Assembly (NCBI GenBank): GCA_964504565.1
Contig: CAZDEY010000016.1
Location: 1 to 64,000 of the forward strand
DNA length: 64,000 bases
Origin: Cesiribacter sp964504565
GTDB lineage: Bacteria; Bacteroidota; Bacteroidia; Cytophagales; Cyclobacteriaceae
Direction: 5' to 3'
Both the position numbers and the translations under genes were made by a program. Positions within the stretch are counted from its first letter, which is position 1, and each line of letters begins with the position of its first letter. Under the pieces are notes generated by a model. That model was not told where the DNA came from. It saw nothing but the letters and a program-made list of their open reading frames with translations, and ran no database searches. Of the stretch, positions 1 to 7,292 are shown in pieces.

Positions 1-16
1 AAAACTGCTTTAATTG

Positions 17-89
<73 letters not shown>

Positions 90-109
90 CTTTAACCTTC
101 TTGTATAAA

Positions 110-160
110 ACAAGTCAGTTACTCTTTCGGAGCGCCGAACCGCAGCTAAGCTAAGGAGGC
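110..160 (-). pseudogene. Broken partial copy of the tRNA-Thr 5' half
   Basis: The stretch repeats the 5' half of the neighbouring tRNA-Thr: acceptor strand GCCTCCT, then TTAGCT, then the anticodon-stem half ACTGACTTGT, and then stops. The D-arm part is interrupted by a small perfect hairpin (TTCGG, loop AGCG, CCGAA, 126-139). There is no T arm or 3' acceptor strand, so it cannot fold as a tRNA. It may be a duplication remnant or an old integration junction. Confidence 0.7.
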
Positions 161-181
161 GTTCCGTAATTGTGATGCAAA

Positions 182-200
182 TATAGGGGCAGGCCCTATA
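182..200 (-). terminator. Hairpin after the DUF349 gene
   Basis: TATAGGG and CCCTATA form a perfect 7-bp stem with a five-base loop, 15 bases beyond the DUF349 stop codon. There is no clear U tract, so a terminator role is uncertain. Confidence 0.35.
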
Positions 201-214
201 CGGGTCAAGCCCGT

Positions 215-2431
215 TTACTCATTTTCTTGAACAATTTTTAACTGCTCTTTGAGCTGCGAAAGTTGTTCCTTGGCCTCCTCAATCTTACCGGCAAAGCTAT
301 CTTTCAGTTTATCAGCGTTTTTAGAGCTGGCAAAGAACTCTAGGTTATTCTGCCAGGTAGCTATATCATTTTCTACTTTACTTATTTGGCGACGAATGTT
401 ATTTTCTTTTTGGCGGAGCTTGCGGCCGCTATCCGGCGTACTCTTTATCCGGCTGATCTGACTCTGCAGTATAAGTTTTTCTTTCTCCTCTTCCGGCATA
501 TCCAGGTTATCAATAAATTTCTTATTGGCCTCTGAATAGGCATTGCGCACCTTGCTTATAGCACCGCGCGGCACAAAGCCGTAGTTATCGTATTCATCCT
601 GCAAATCGTGAAAAGTGTCAATATCCTGGCTCTTTTCCTCAGCCATTTTATTAATCTTACCAATCACCTCCATTTTTTTCTGCAGATTATCATCCTGCTC
701 TACGTTAGCCTCTTTCCGCTGCGCCCGCTTACGGTTAAAAAACTCATCGGCGGCGGCTTTAAAGCGTTTGTATACGTCGTCGCGCTGCTTTTCGGGCACC
801 GGGCCAATTTCCTTCCAGCGGGTTTGTAACTGCTTAAATTTATTAGCCGTATTCTGCCAGTCTTCACTTTCCTGCAGGGCTTGGGCTTCGGCAACCAGTT
901 CTTCCTTACGCTTCAGGTTCTCTTCGCGCTGCTGCTCCAGGGTTTTAAAAAATTTGTTCTTGTTGTTAAAGAACCCCTTAAATGCGTTCCAAAAAAACTT
1001 ATTTACTTCTTTGGCCACCTGGCGGGGCAAGCCGCCTATACTGTCCCATTCCTTCTGGATATGAAGAAGCTCCTTGGTCTTATCATTCCACTCGGTTATT
1101 CTATCGCTGCTAAATTCTAGGAAAGCCTGTACTTTATCGCCCAAATCGCGCTTCTTAACCAAATTGGCTTCCAGTTCTTCATTCAGGGTCTTCAGGTGTT
1201 CGCGACGCTTATCGTAAACCTTATCTGATAGTTCTTTAAAACGTTGCCACAGCGGCTCTTGCTCCTCTTTCGGTACCGGACCAATATGCTTAAATTCTTC
1301 GTGAAGCTCGCGCAGCTCGCGGGTGGCCTGTTTAAGGTTATCGCGATCTAACAAGGCCTGGGCCCGGTCTACAATTTCCTGTTTGGCTTCCAGGTTTTTG
1401 CGGCGATCCAATTCTTTAAGCTCGTACAAAATTGTACGGTTATTATAGAAACGGTCCAGCAGTGCGTTGTAATTTGCCCAAAGGTTGCTATTGTACTGCG
1501 CCGGCACCGGGCCAATCTTCTTCCAATTTTCCTGCAGCTGTTTTAACGAACCTAAGCTGGTATCGCCTTCCTCGGAGTCTACAAATTCGCGCAGCTTAGC
1601 CAACAGTTCGTTTTTCTTTTTAAGATTATCTTCGCGCTGTTTTTGCTGATCGTGGTACTGCCGTTGACGTTCTTCTTTGATTTTTCGGTAAACAAAATCG
1701 TAGCGGGTATCTAAATTATCGCCCCTATAGTCAAAATCGGCCTCATCAGCCCCTTCTTCCTTAAGAAATTCTTCCAGCGCAGTTTGGCGCTCGGCGGTAT
1801 GCAGTTCTTCGTAGTGAGGTTTTATTTCGTTTAACTGGCGGTCAGCTTTGCGCACGTCGCCCACTTTAAGCAGTTCTTCGGCGTGCTTAACCAACTCCTC
1901 TTTGCTCATGCCGTGATAATCGATTTCCTCGTGGTCTTCGTCATCATCGTGCTCATCCTCATCATCATGATGGGTTGAATCGGCCTTGGCTGAATTTGTA
2001 CCGGACGCATGCTCTGGTGAAGAATCACCCGCAGTTTGCTCTCCGGCATCCGCCTGATCCTGGCCGGGCTCATCCAAGCCGGGCATATCCATGCGGGGCT
2101 CATCCGAGCGGGACTCATCCAGATCGGGCTGGGTAGTATCTGAACTTAGGGTGTGATCGCTGGAAGGATCGGCCGGAATATCAGCAGCATTCGTAGGCTC
2201 GGCAGCAGTTGCTACCTGGGCTTTATCGGCCTCGTCAGCCTCGTCAGTGGCGTTGGCTTCCGGGCTGGTAAGGGTGTCGGGGTCGTAGCCCGTACCTTCT
2301 TGCTCACCCTTTATTATAGGGTCGGTTTTATCCGTAGCCCCACGTTCAGGGGTTTGGTCGGCCTTGTTTTCAGTCGATTCTTGGCTCACTTCCGGCTGTA
2401 CGTCGGTAGTTTTTTTGTTGTCTTCCATCAT
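215..2431 (-). CDS. DUF349 domain protein with acidic N-terminus
   Basis: A 738-residue protein made of tandem DUF349 repeats. The repeat signature W-x2-IGPVP or a close variant appears five times, near residues 307, 386, 468, 545 and 620, each inside a charged helical unit of about 80 residues. The first 175 residues are acidic, low in hydrophobics and probably disordered, with Asp/Glu/His runs near 155-170. The C-terminus is a predicted coiled coil. Long DUF349 proteins are common in Bacteroidota and their role is unknown. No signal peptide or membrane segment is seen, so it is probably cytosolic. It follows yqgE by 46 bases on the same strand and may be co-transcribed with it. Two ATGs stand together at the start; the choice is immaterial. 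Confidence 0.9.
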   Translation of the reverse strand: MMEDNKKTTDVQPEVSQESTENKADQTPERGATDKTDPIIKGEQEGTGYDPDTLTSPEANATDEADEADKAQVATAAEPTNAADIPADPSSDHTLSSDTTQPDLDESRSDEPRMDMPGLDEPGQDQADAGEQTAGDSSPEHASGTNSAKADSTHHDDEDEHDDDEDHEEIDYHGMSKEELVKHAEELLKVGDVRKADRQLNEIKPHYEELHTAERQTALEEFLKEEGADEADFDYRGDNLDTRYDFVYRKIKEERQRQYHDQQKQREDNLKKKNELLAKLREFVDSEEGDTSLGSLKQLQENWKKIGPVPAQYNSNLWANYNALLDRFYNNRTILYELKELDRRKNLEAKQEIVDRAQALLDRDNLKQATRELRELHEEFKHIGPVPKEEQEPLWQRFKELSDKVYDKRREHLKTLNEELEANLVKKRDLGDKVQAFLEFSSDRITEWNDKTKELLHIQKEWDSIGGLPRQVAKEVNKFFWNAFKGFFNNKNKFFKTLEQQREENLKRKEELVAEAQALQESEDWQNTANKFKQLQTRWKEIGPVPEKQRDDVYKRFKAAADEFFNRKRAQRKEANVEQDDNLQKKMEVIGKINKMAEEKSQDIDTFHDLQDEYDNYGFVPRGAISKVRNAYSEANKKFIDNLDMPEEEKEKLILQSQISRIKSTPDSGRKLRQKENNIRRQISKVENDIATWQNNLEFFASSKNADKLKDSFAGKIEEAKEQLSQLKEQLKIVQENE

Positions 2432-2477
2432 GATGGCCTAAAAATAGTAGTTTAGCTCTTAAACCCCCAATACCCGC

Positions 2478-3059
2478 TTAATTTAGTCGGGGGTCGGTGG
2501 GGTAGTTTGAAATCATTTTATATCGTCCGCCCATACGCTGTAGTATTTGCCGCCACAGCGCATCGGGGTCAGTATCAAAAATATCGGTGGCGGTAGTGCC
2601 TTGGTATACTATCCAGCTATTCTGGTTAAGTTCTTCTTCAAGCTGGCCGGCATCCCAGCCGGAGTAGCCCAGAAAAAATTTAAAGTCGCTAGTCTGCATT
2701 AGTTTGGTTTCCAGGCCGCTAAGCAATTTGCTGAAATTTCCGCCCCAGCGTAGCCCGTCGATAATAGCTTCCCCGCCTAGTTCTTCATTTTCTTCCCGGT
2801 GCAGAAAGTGCAGGGTATCTTGCTGTACGGGGCCCCCAACGTATAAGGGGGAGTCCAGCACATCTGCCCCTTCCAGCACGTCTTTACCCTGCAGCAAGCT
2901 TTGTTTATTAAGTACGAAACCAAACGATCCAACCTCATTATGCTCACACAATAGCACCACCGTCCGAGAAAAATTGGGGTCCGGAATAAAGGGTTCGCTA
3001 ATCAGCAAGTCGCCTTTTTGTACTTTTATGTTGTCGCTATTATAAGTAAAATCCAGCAT
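2478..3059 (-). CDS. yqgE: YqgE/AlgH family protein
   Basis: At 193 residues this is the usual size for the YqgE/AlgH (DUF179) family. Typical signatures are GDLLISEPFIPDPNFSRTVV near residue 15, SFGFVLNK near 45, and the C-terminal GYSGWDAGQLEEEL. The family is widespread in Gram-negative bacteria; AlgH was named for an effect on alginate regulation in Pseudomonas, but no biochemical activity is established. No signal peptide is seen. It is the first gene of a minus-strand pair with the DUF349 gene and is divergent from the deoxynucleoside kinase. Confidence 0.93.
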   Translation of the reverse strand: MLDFTYNSDNIKVQKGDLLISEPFIPDPNFSRTVVLLCEHNEVGSFGFVLNKQSLLQGKDVLEGADVLDSPLYVGGPVQQDTLHFLHREENEELGGEAIIDGLRWGGNFSKLLSGLETKLMQTSDFKFFLGYSGWDAGQLEEELNQNSWIVYQGTTATDIFDTDPDALWRQILQRMGGRYKMISNYPTDPRLN

Positions 3060-3214
3060 CTAGTTAATATTACCAAAAATAATCTGGAAGGTAAAGCATT
3101 GCCGGGCAATTATCTGCTTAATCAATTTTGGCGGGGTGGAGTTTGGCAGATTCAGCTAAAATTTAAAATTTCTTATAAGGTTTTAAGCGGCCTGTACTTC
3201 CTTATAAAAGTCCT

Positions 3215-3222
3215 TATCTTTG
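3215..3222 (+). promoter_or_regulatory. Bacteroidota -7 promoter element for the kinase gene
   Basis: TATCTTTG matches the Bacteroidota -7 consensus TAnnTTTG and lies 22 bases before the kinase start codon. No convincing -33 TTG is seen at the expected spacing. Confidence 0.5.
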
Positions 3223-3244
3223 GCGGCTCAATTCTAAATATAGC

Positions 3245-3874
3245 ATGTATATAGCGGTAAGCGGAAATATAGGAAGCGGAAAGACTACCCTCACTCAGAA
3301 ACTGGCAAAACACTATGGCTGGACAGCCGAGTTTGAAGCGGTAGATAATAATCCTTATCTGGAAGAATTTTACAAGGATATGCAGCGCTGGGCGTTTCAC
3401 CTGCAAATTTACTTTCTGAACAGCCGCTTTAAGCAGGTAACCAATATTGCCAACCGCCGGCAAACCACCATTCAGGATAGAACAATTTACGAAGATGCCT
3501 ATATTTTTGCGGCCAACCTATACGAAAGCAAACTGTTGACCGAACGCGATTACCGAACCTATCTGAACCTGTTTCAGTCGATGATTGCGTACGCCAAACC
3601 GCCGGATTTGCTTATTTACTTAAAAGCTGATATTCCTAAATTGGTAAGCCAGATACAAAAGCGCGGACGAAGCTACGAAGATGCAATCCGTTTGGACTAC
3701 CTGAAAAACCTAAATCGCCACTACGATCACTGGACATCTACCTATAAGCACGGCCGCTTGTTAGTAATAGATGTAAATAATCTGGATTTTGTAGCCAATG
3801 TTGAAGATTTTTCCTGCATAGTAGACCGAATTGAGGTTGAGCTGAACGGCCTCTTTAGCCCGGCAAATGGTTAA
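3245..3874 (+). CDS. Deoxynucleoside kinase family protein
   Basis: A 209-residue member of the dNK (deoxyadenosine/deoxycytidine/deoxyguanosine kinase) family, which phosphorylates deoxynucleosides to their 5'-monophosphates in salvage. The P-loop GNIGSGKTT is at residues 7-15. The family DRT/DRS motif is in DRTIYEDAYIFA near residue 79. An Arg-rich lid region (KRGRSYEDAIRLDYL) lies near 137. Length is normal and the protein is cytosolic. Substrate preference cannot be read from the sequence. It stands alone, divergent from yqgE, with its own TAnnTTTG element. Confidence 0.92.
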   Translation: MYIAVSGNIGSGKTTLTQKLAKHYGWTAEFEAVDNNPYLEEFYKDMQRWAFHLQIYFLNSRFKQVTNIANRRQTTIQDRTIYEDAYIFAANLYESKLLTERDYRTYLNLFQSMIAYAKPPDLLIYLKADIPKLVSQIQKRGRSYEDAIRLDYLKNLNRHYDHWTSTYKHGRLLVIDVNNLDFVANVEDFSCIVDRIEVELNGLFSPANG

Positions 3875-3885
3875 TATGATAATGT

Positions 3886-3985
3886 GGTAATTTGGCGATT
3901 TGGAAATTGTTATTTTATATTACTGTTTAGTAAATAAGCTTCAACCTCACCAATTCAGTAATTCACTAACTCACAACTTACTACC
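3886..3985. repeat. Low-complexity intergenic repeat (GTGAGTTAGTGAATTGGTGA type)
   Basis: On the minus strand it reads as iterations of GTGAGTTAGTGAATTACTGA, preceded on the plus strand by a GTGGTAATTTGGCGATTTGG stretch. The same iterated unit recurs near 16950 and 18385. It is probably a dispersed intergenic simple repeat rather than a gene. Confidence 0.6.
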
Positions 3986-4136
3986 TTACTCCTTCGCTCC
4001 TTTCCTCCTGCGCGGGGGGTTCGGTTTCGCCAAACTTTCTGAATTTAGTTTGGCGGCTAAAATCCCATACAATAAAGCCTAGTATAATCAGGAAGATAAT
4101 TCCGGCAACCAGAAGTATTTTTTGCGAACGAGTCAT
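3981..4136 (-). CDS. Small single-pass membrane protein (51 aa)
   Basis: ATG at 4136 opens a 51-residue frame ending in TAG at 3981. The protein begins MTRSQKILLVAGIIFLIILG, one hydrophobic helix of about 17 residues after a short basic end, and continues with a charged tail (QTKFRKFGETEPPAQEERSE). The positive-inside rule suggests a cytoplasmic N-terminus. It sits just upstream of the M20 peptidase operon end, on the same strand. No family is recognised. Support is the membrane topology and the host-like codons; no strong ribosome site is seen. Confidence 0.5.
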   Translation of the reverse strand: MTRSQKILLVAGIIFLIILGFIVWDFSRQTKFRKFGETEPPAQEERSEGVR

Positions 4137-4161
4137 AGTGAGCAAAGGTAATACATACCAC

Positions 4162-5637
4162 CTAAAATAGCCCGCTCGGTTCTACTTCCGGAACCCGGTT
4201 TCTTCGGCCCTCGGCCTCTTCTTCCAAAATAAGCAGCAGGCGTTTGTATATTACAATGCCTCGTTCCAGTTCGGATAGCGGCAGGCGTTCGTTAAAACTG
4301 TGTACACTCCTTATTAATTCTTCGTTCATAAGGGCGGGCACCAGGCCAAAGGATGGTATGTCGTACTTACGAAGATGACTATTATCGGTAGTTGCCGGAA
4401 AAAGTATAGGGATAACCCGGGCTTCGGGTACTTCCGCCAGAATTGCTTCCTCAAAAGCATCGTAAAAGCGGTTGGTAGGCGAAGGCCGAACCTCCGGGCT
4501 CTGGTTTTCCACGGAAATTTTTATTCGGTCTTCATCCAGAATCCGACGAAGTTTTCTTATAAAAGCTCGCGAACTGAAAGTTGGCTGTAGACGGCAATCA
4601 AGATAGGCGGCAGCGGTGGGCGAAATTTGGTTGGTAGGCCCCGGCGGGTTTTCTATTTTGGTTACCGTTATAGTATTAGTAGTCAGGCTTTCCAGCAAAG
4701 GGTCATTACTGACAATATTCTTAACCAACGGGCTAAAAACCCACCAGTTTAGGTGGCGGATTACAAAACCGCGCACCCCACCCTCGGCCCGGCCCAGCCG
4801 GCGAAACATCCGCTTGTTAACCCGATTAAATTCCAGCTTCATTTTTCGGTTCTCCAGCCTGCCCAAAGCTTTAATCAGCAGCTTGTTGGCGTACTCGGGG
4901 GCCGGGGTAGCCCCGTGGCCAAAACTGGGCACCTCTAGTTCCAGCTTTAACCACAGGGCAGTTTTCTCAGCGACGGAAATACCGTAAACCGGCGTCAGCG
5001 GGTGCCTTTCTAACACCCCGGTTAAGCCAGAACCGCCCTCTCCGTAGGCGGCTATGGGTTTAAGCTTTTTGGCGTAGCGGCTGAGGACCCGCCGTACGTT
5101 CGGGTTATCGCCGCTTTCTTCATTAGTTAAGCACAGCAAGCCTATATTTAGCGGTAGTTCGGCCGTATCAGTTATAGTTCTCAACCTCAGCAGAGAAAAA
5201 AGCTGCATTACTCCCAGGCCTTTAGCGTCAATTGTTCCCCTGCCCCAAATAGTATCGCCTACAATTTGCCCGCCAAAGGGTGCAAATTTCCAGCCAAAAG
5301 CAGTAGCCGGTACTACATCAATGTGGTGGTGCAACCAAACTACCGGCTTATCTACGCTAAGGGGCTCCAGGGTAGCCGCAAATTGATAGCTGCTGTCACT
5401 GCTGGGTAAATCGGTTATAAATAAACCGGCACTGCGGCAGTAATCGCGAAAAAATTCCCCGGCCGCCCGCTCGCGGCCGCTTAGGGAGTTGTACTGTACA
5501 TAATCTTGTAAAAACCGGGCGGCGGCTTGTAAACTGGTATCGGTTGGGGCATTTTCTTCAACTAAGAAAGTTTGAGCTGAGCTGAGCTGCACCAGCGTGA
5601 CTATAATTAAAAATGTAAGGGAGATATTTTTATACAT
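4162..5637 (-). CDS. M20 family secreted metallopeptidase
   Basis: About 491 residues with a signal peptide (MYKNISLTFLIIVTLVQLSSAQ). The M20 di-zinc hydrolase pattern is complete: HHHIDVVPA with the first His and Asp ligands near residue 105, GRGTIDAKGLG carrying the bridging Asp, NEESGD with the catalytic Glu pair, and a late His in TTDNSHLRKYD. It probably hydrolyses a peptide or amide bond in the periplasm, as M20 carboxypeptidases do; the substrate is unknown. The start at 5637 gives a clean signal peptide; an in-frame ATG at 5649 is also possible. It overlaps the upstream membrane gene by 8 bases and is the last gene of the moxR operon. Confidence 0.88.
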   Translation of the reverse strand: MYKNISLTFLIIVTLVQLSSAQTFLVEENAPTDTSLQAAARFLQDYVQYNSLSGRERAAGEFFRDYCRSAGLFITDLPSSDSSYQFAATLEPLSVDKPVVWLHHHIDVVPATAFGWKFAPFGGQIVGDTIWGRGTIDAKGLGVMQLFSLLRLRTITDTAELPLNIGLLCLTNEESGDNPNVRRVLSRYAKKLKPIAAYGEGGSGLTGVLERHPLTPVYGISVAEKTALWLKLELEVPSFGHGATPAPEYANKLLIKALGRLENRKMKLEFNRVNKRMFRRLGRAEGGVRGFVIRHLNWWVFSPLVKNIVSNDPLLESLTTNTITVTKIENPPGPTNQISPTAAAYLDCRLQPTFSSRAFIRKLRRILDEDRIKISVENQSPEVRPSPTNRFYDAFEEAILAEVPEARVIPILFPATTDNSHLRKYDIPSFGLVPALMNEELIRSVHSFNERLPLSELERGIVIYKRLLLILEEEAEGRRNRVPEVEPSGLF

Positions 5638-7291
5638 ACCAGCGATCAATTGCCCACAGCAGGCCGGCGCTAATTACAAATATACCTACGAACCACCAAG
5701 CTGCTATAGGTTCGTATACTGTGTAAGCGTTAAGTACCCCTTGCTGTTTATTTCTTAGACTTAATTGGGCAAGCAAATTATTTTTTTCGGCCTGTTGCCG
5801 TTTATTTAGCCTGCCGGTAAATGTGTTGGCCCAGCGGCTACTATCACTAACTAGTTGATATAGGCCCGGCGCCGGCGGTAAAAAGTTAAGCACCGCCATA
5901 CTAGAGTCGCTTTGAAACAGGCCTAAGGTATCTAGCTCAGGGTTTAGTAGACTCCACTTTCCCTCGGGCATGATCACCCTTTGCAGTTCTGCGGCTTGGC
6001 CATTAGAAACCAGTTGGGGCTGGGGTATTTTAGTTTGGCGGTTAATTACTTGCCGTAGCGCGGTATTCCACAGAGTAATATAACGGCTCCTATCCTTCTT
6101 TAACCAAAGGGTATAGGTCTCGGGGTACCTGAATATCGCATACTTGCCCTCATCGCTTTTGAACACTTGCTCACTTCTAAATACCTGATTAGAGGCTGCC
6201 GCATTAAGCCGATTTAGTGAGTTGACTAGCTGTTGGTTGGTGAGGCTTATGTTCACATCTGGCTTTAGGGGAATTTGCGAATTGGCCGACGCTTCGAAAA
6301 TTAGAATGCCGGGTCGCAGCTTAGGGGTAATTTCCTCCAGAACCCGGTTAACAGTACGGTGGTTAGTGGCCCACCACGCGGCAGAAACCAGCATCACATC
6401 CCACTGGCTGAAACTTTCCGGGCTTAAGCGGTAGAGCGGAGCCTTATTTATAGTTTCTTCCTGAATAATTCCCGGAGCTATTTCCGACCGATAATAAACC
6501 TTATGGTTTTCGCTGCCTAAAAACCCCTTTAGATATTTGCTTTCCGCCGAAGGGTAAGAAGTTAAAATGGCAGCGTTTAGTTCTTCAGGGGCTTCAACCG
6601 GAATGTAGGCTACCAGACTGTCCTGAAGGGTTTTCTGTCCTGATAATTTAATTTCTACCTTCGTTAAGCCGCCTAGTTTAGGTACGTATTCCAGCTCAAA
6701 TTTGGTACTGAATTGCCCCGAATCTACTGGTTGTCCGTTAGCCTGCAAAATTACTTGGTAGGCACTTGCTTTCTCAGTATTTAAATTGATATCCCCAGAA
6801 ACTCGGAGGGTATCCCCTACTTGCCCTACCTGCGGCCAGTCCACTTTATTGAAATATGCCCCTACTAAAGGCTCCGGCAGATACGTAAAGTTTCGGCTTC
6901 GTAATTCAGCTATAGCTTCCGCATCAATAGCGTTGCCGGTTAAATAAATATGCTTACTTGCCGGAATTTCCCGTATGGTACTTAGCAATGCAGGTTCTGC
7001 CGGCAAGTTGGTGCGGTAAGCTTTTTCTACCAAAAGGCTATTGTCCAGGCTATCAATAACCGAGCTCGGCACTTGTCCGGCTTGCACTAGTACGTTGCCC
7101 CCGCTTTGTACCGGTCGTTGGGGTTTTATAATTAGAGCGGCCAAAGCGGCCAATGCTAATAACAGTAGTATACTGCGTAATATTTTACTTGGCAGCAATG
7201 CCCCGGCTACCGCATAACGGTAGGTTAGCCCCAGCCAAGCCGCCGCAAGTACCAGCAGTAAAGCTATATGTTGGGTTTCCAGTTCAACCAT
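5630..7291 (-). CDS. Membrane protein of the MoxR/Bat-type operon
   Basis: 553 residues with two N-terminal membrane helices (about residues 7-25 and 38-56), a long periplasmic-type region, and one C-terminal helix (AAWWFVGIFVISAGLLWAID). The layout matches the BatA-like or glutamine-amidotransferase-like membrane proteins found in Bacteroidota moxR operons, but I see no intact VWA metal site or catalytic triad. It starts one base after the DUF4175-like gene ends and overlaps the M20 gene, so translation is probably coupled. The function is unknown; position suggests a role with the MoxR chaperone system at the inner membrane. Confidence 0.8.
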   Translation of the reverse strand: MVELETQHIALLLVLAAAWLGLTYRYAVAGALLPSKILRSILLLLALAALAALIIKPQRPVQSGGNVLVQAGQVPSSVIDSLDNSLLVEKAYRTNLPAEPALLSTIREIPASKHIYLTGNAIDAEAIAELRSRNFTYLPEPLVGAYFNKVDWPQVGQVGDTLRVSGDINLNTEKASAYQVILQANGQPVDSGQFSTKFELEYVPKLGGLTKVEIKLSGQKTLQDSLVAYIPVEAPEELNAAILTSYPSAESKYLKGFLGSENHKVYYRSEIAPGIIQEETINKAPLYRLSPESFSQWDVMLVSAAWWATNHRTVNRVLEEITPKLRPGILIFEASANSQIPLKPDVNISLTNQQLVNSLNRLNAAASNQVFRSEQVFKSDEGKYAIFRYPETYTLWLKKDRSRYITLWNTALRQVINRQTKIPQPQLVSNGQAAELQRVIMPEGKWSLLNPELDTLGLFQSDSSMAVLNFLPPAPGLYQLVSDSSRWANTFTGRLNKRQQAEKNNLLAQLSLRNKQQGVLNAYTVYEPIAAWWFVGIFVISAGLLWAIDRWYV

Positions 7292-7292
7292 C

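Noticed and set aside
615..1064. Plus-strand 149-codon frame inside the DUF349 gene
   Set aside because: It lies wholly antisense to a clear DUF349 protein with five repeats and has no domain of its own.
3900..4082. Plus-strand 60-codon frame downstream of the kinase
   Set aside because: It runs through a low-complexity repeat and opposes the membrane-protein frame at 3981-4136, which has better coding character.
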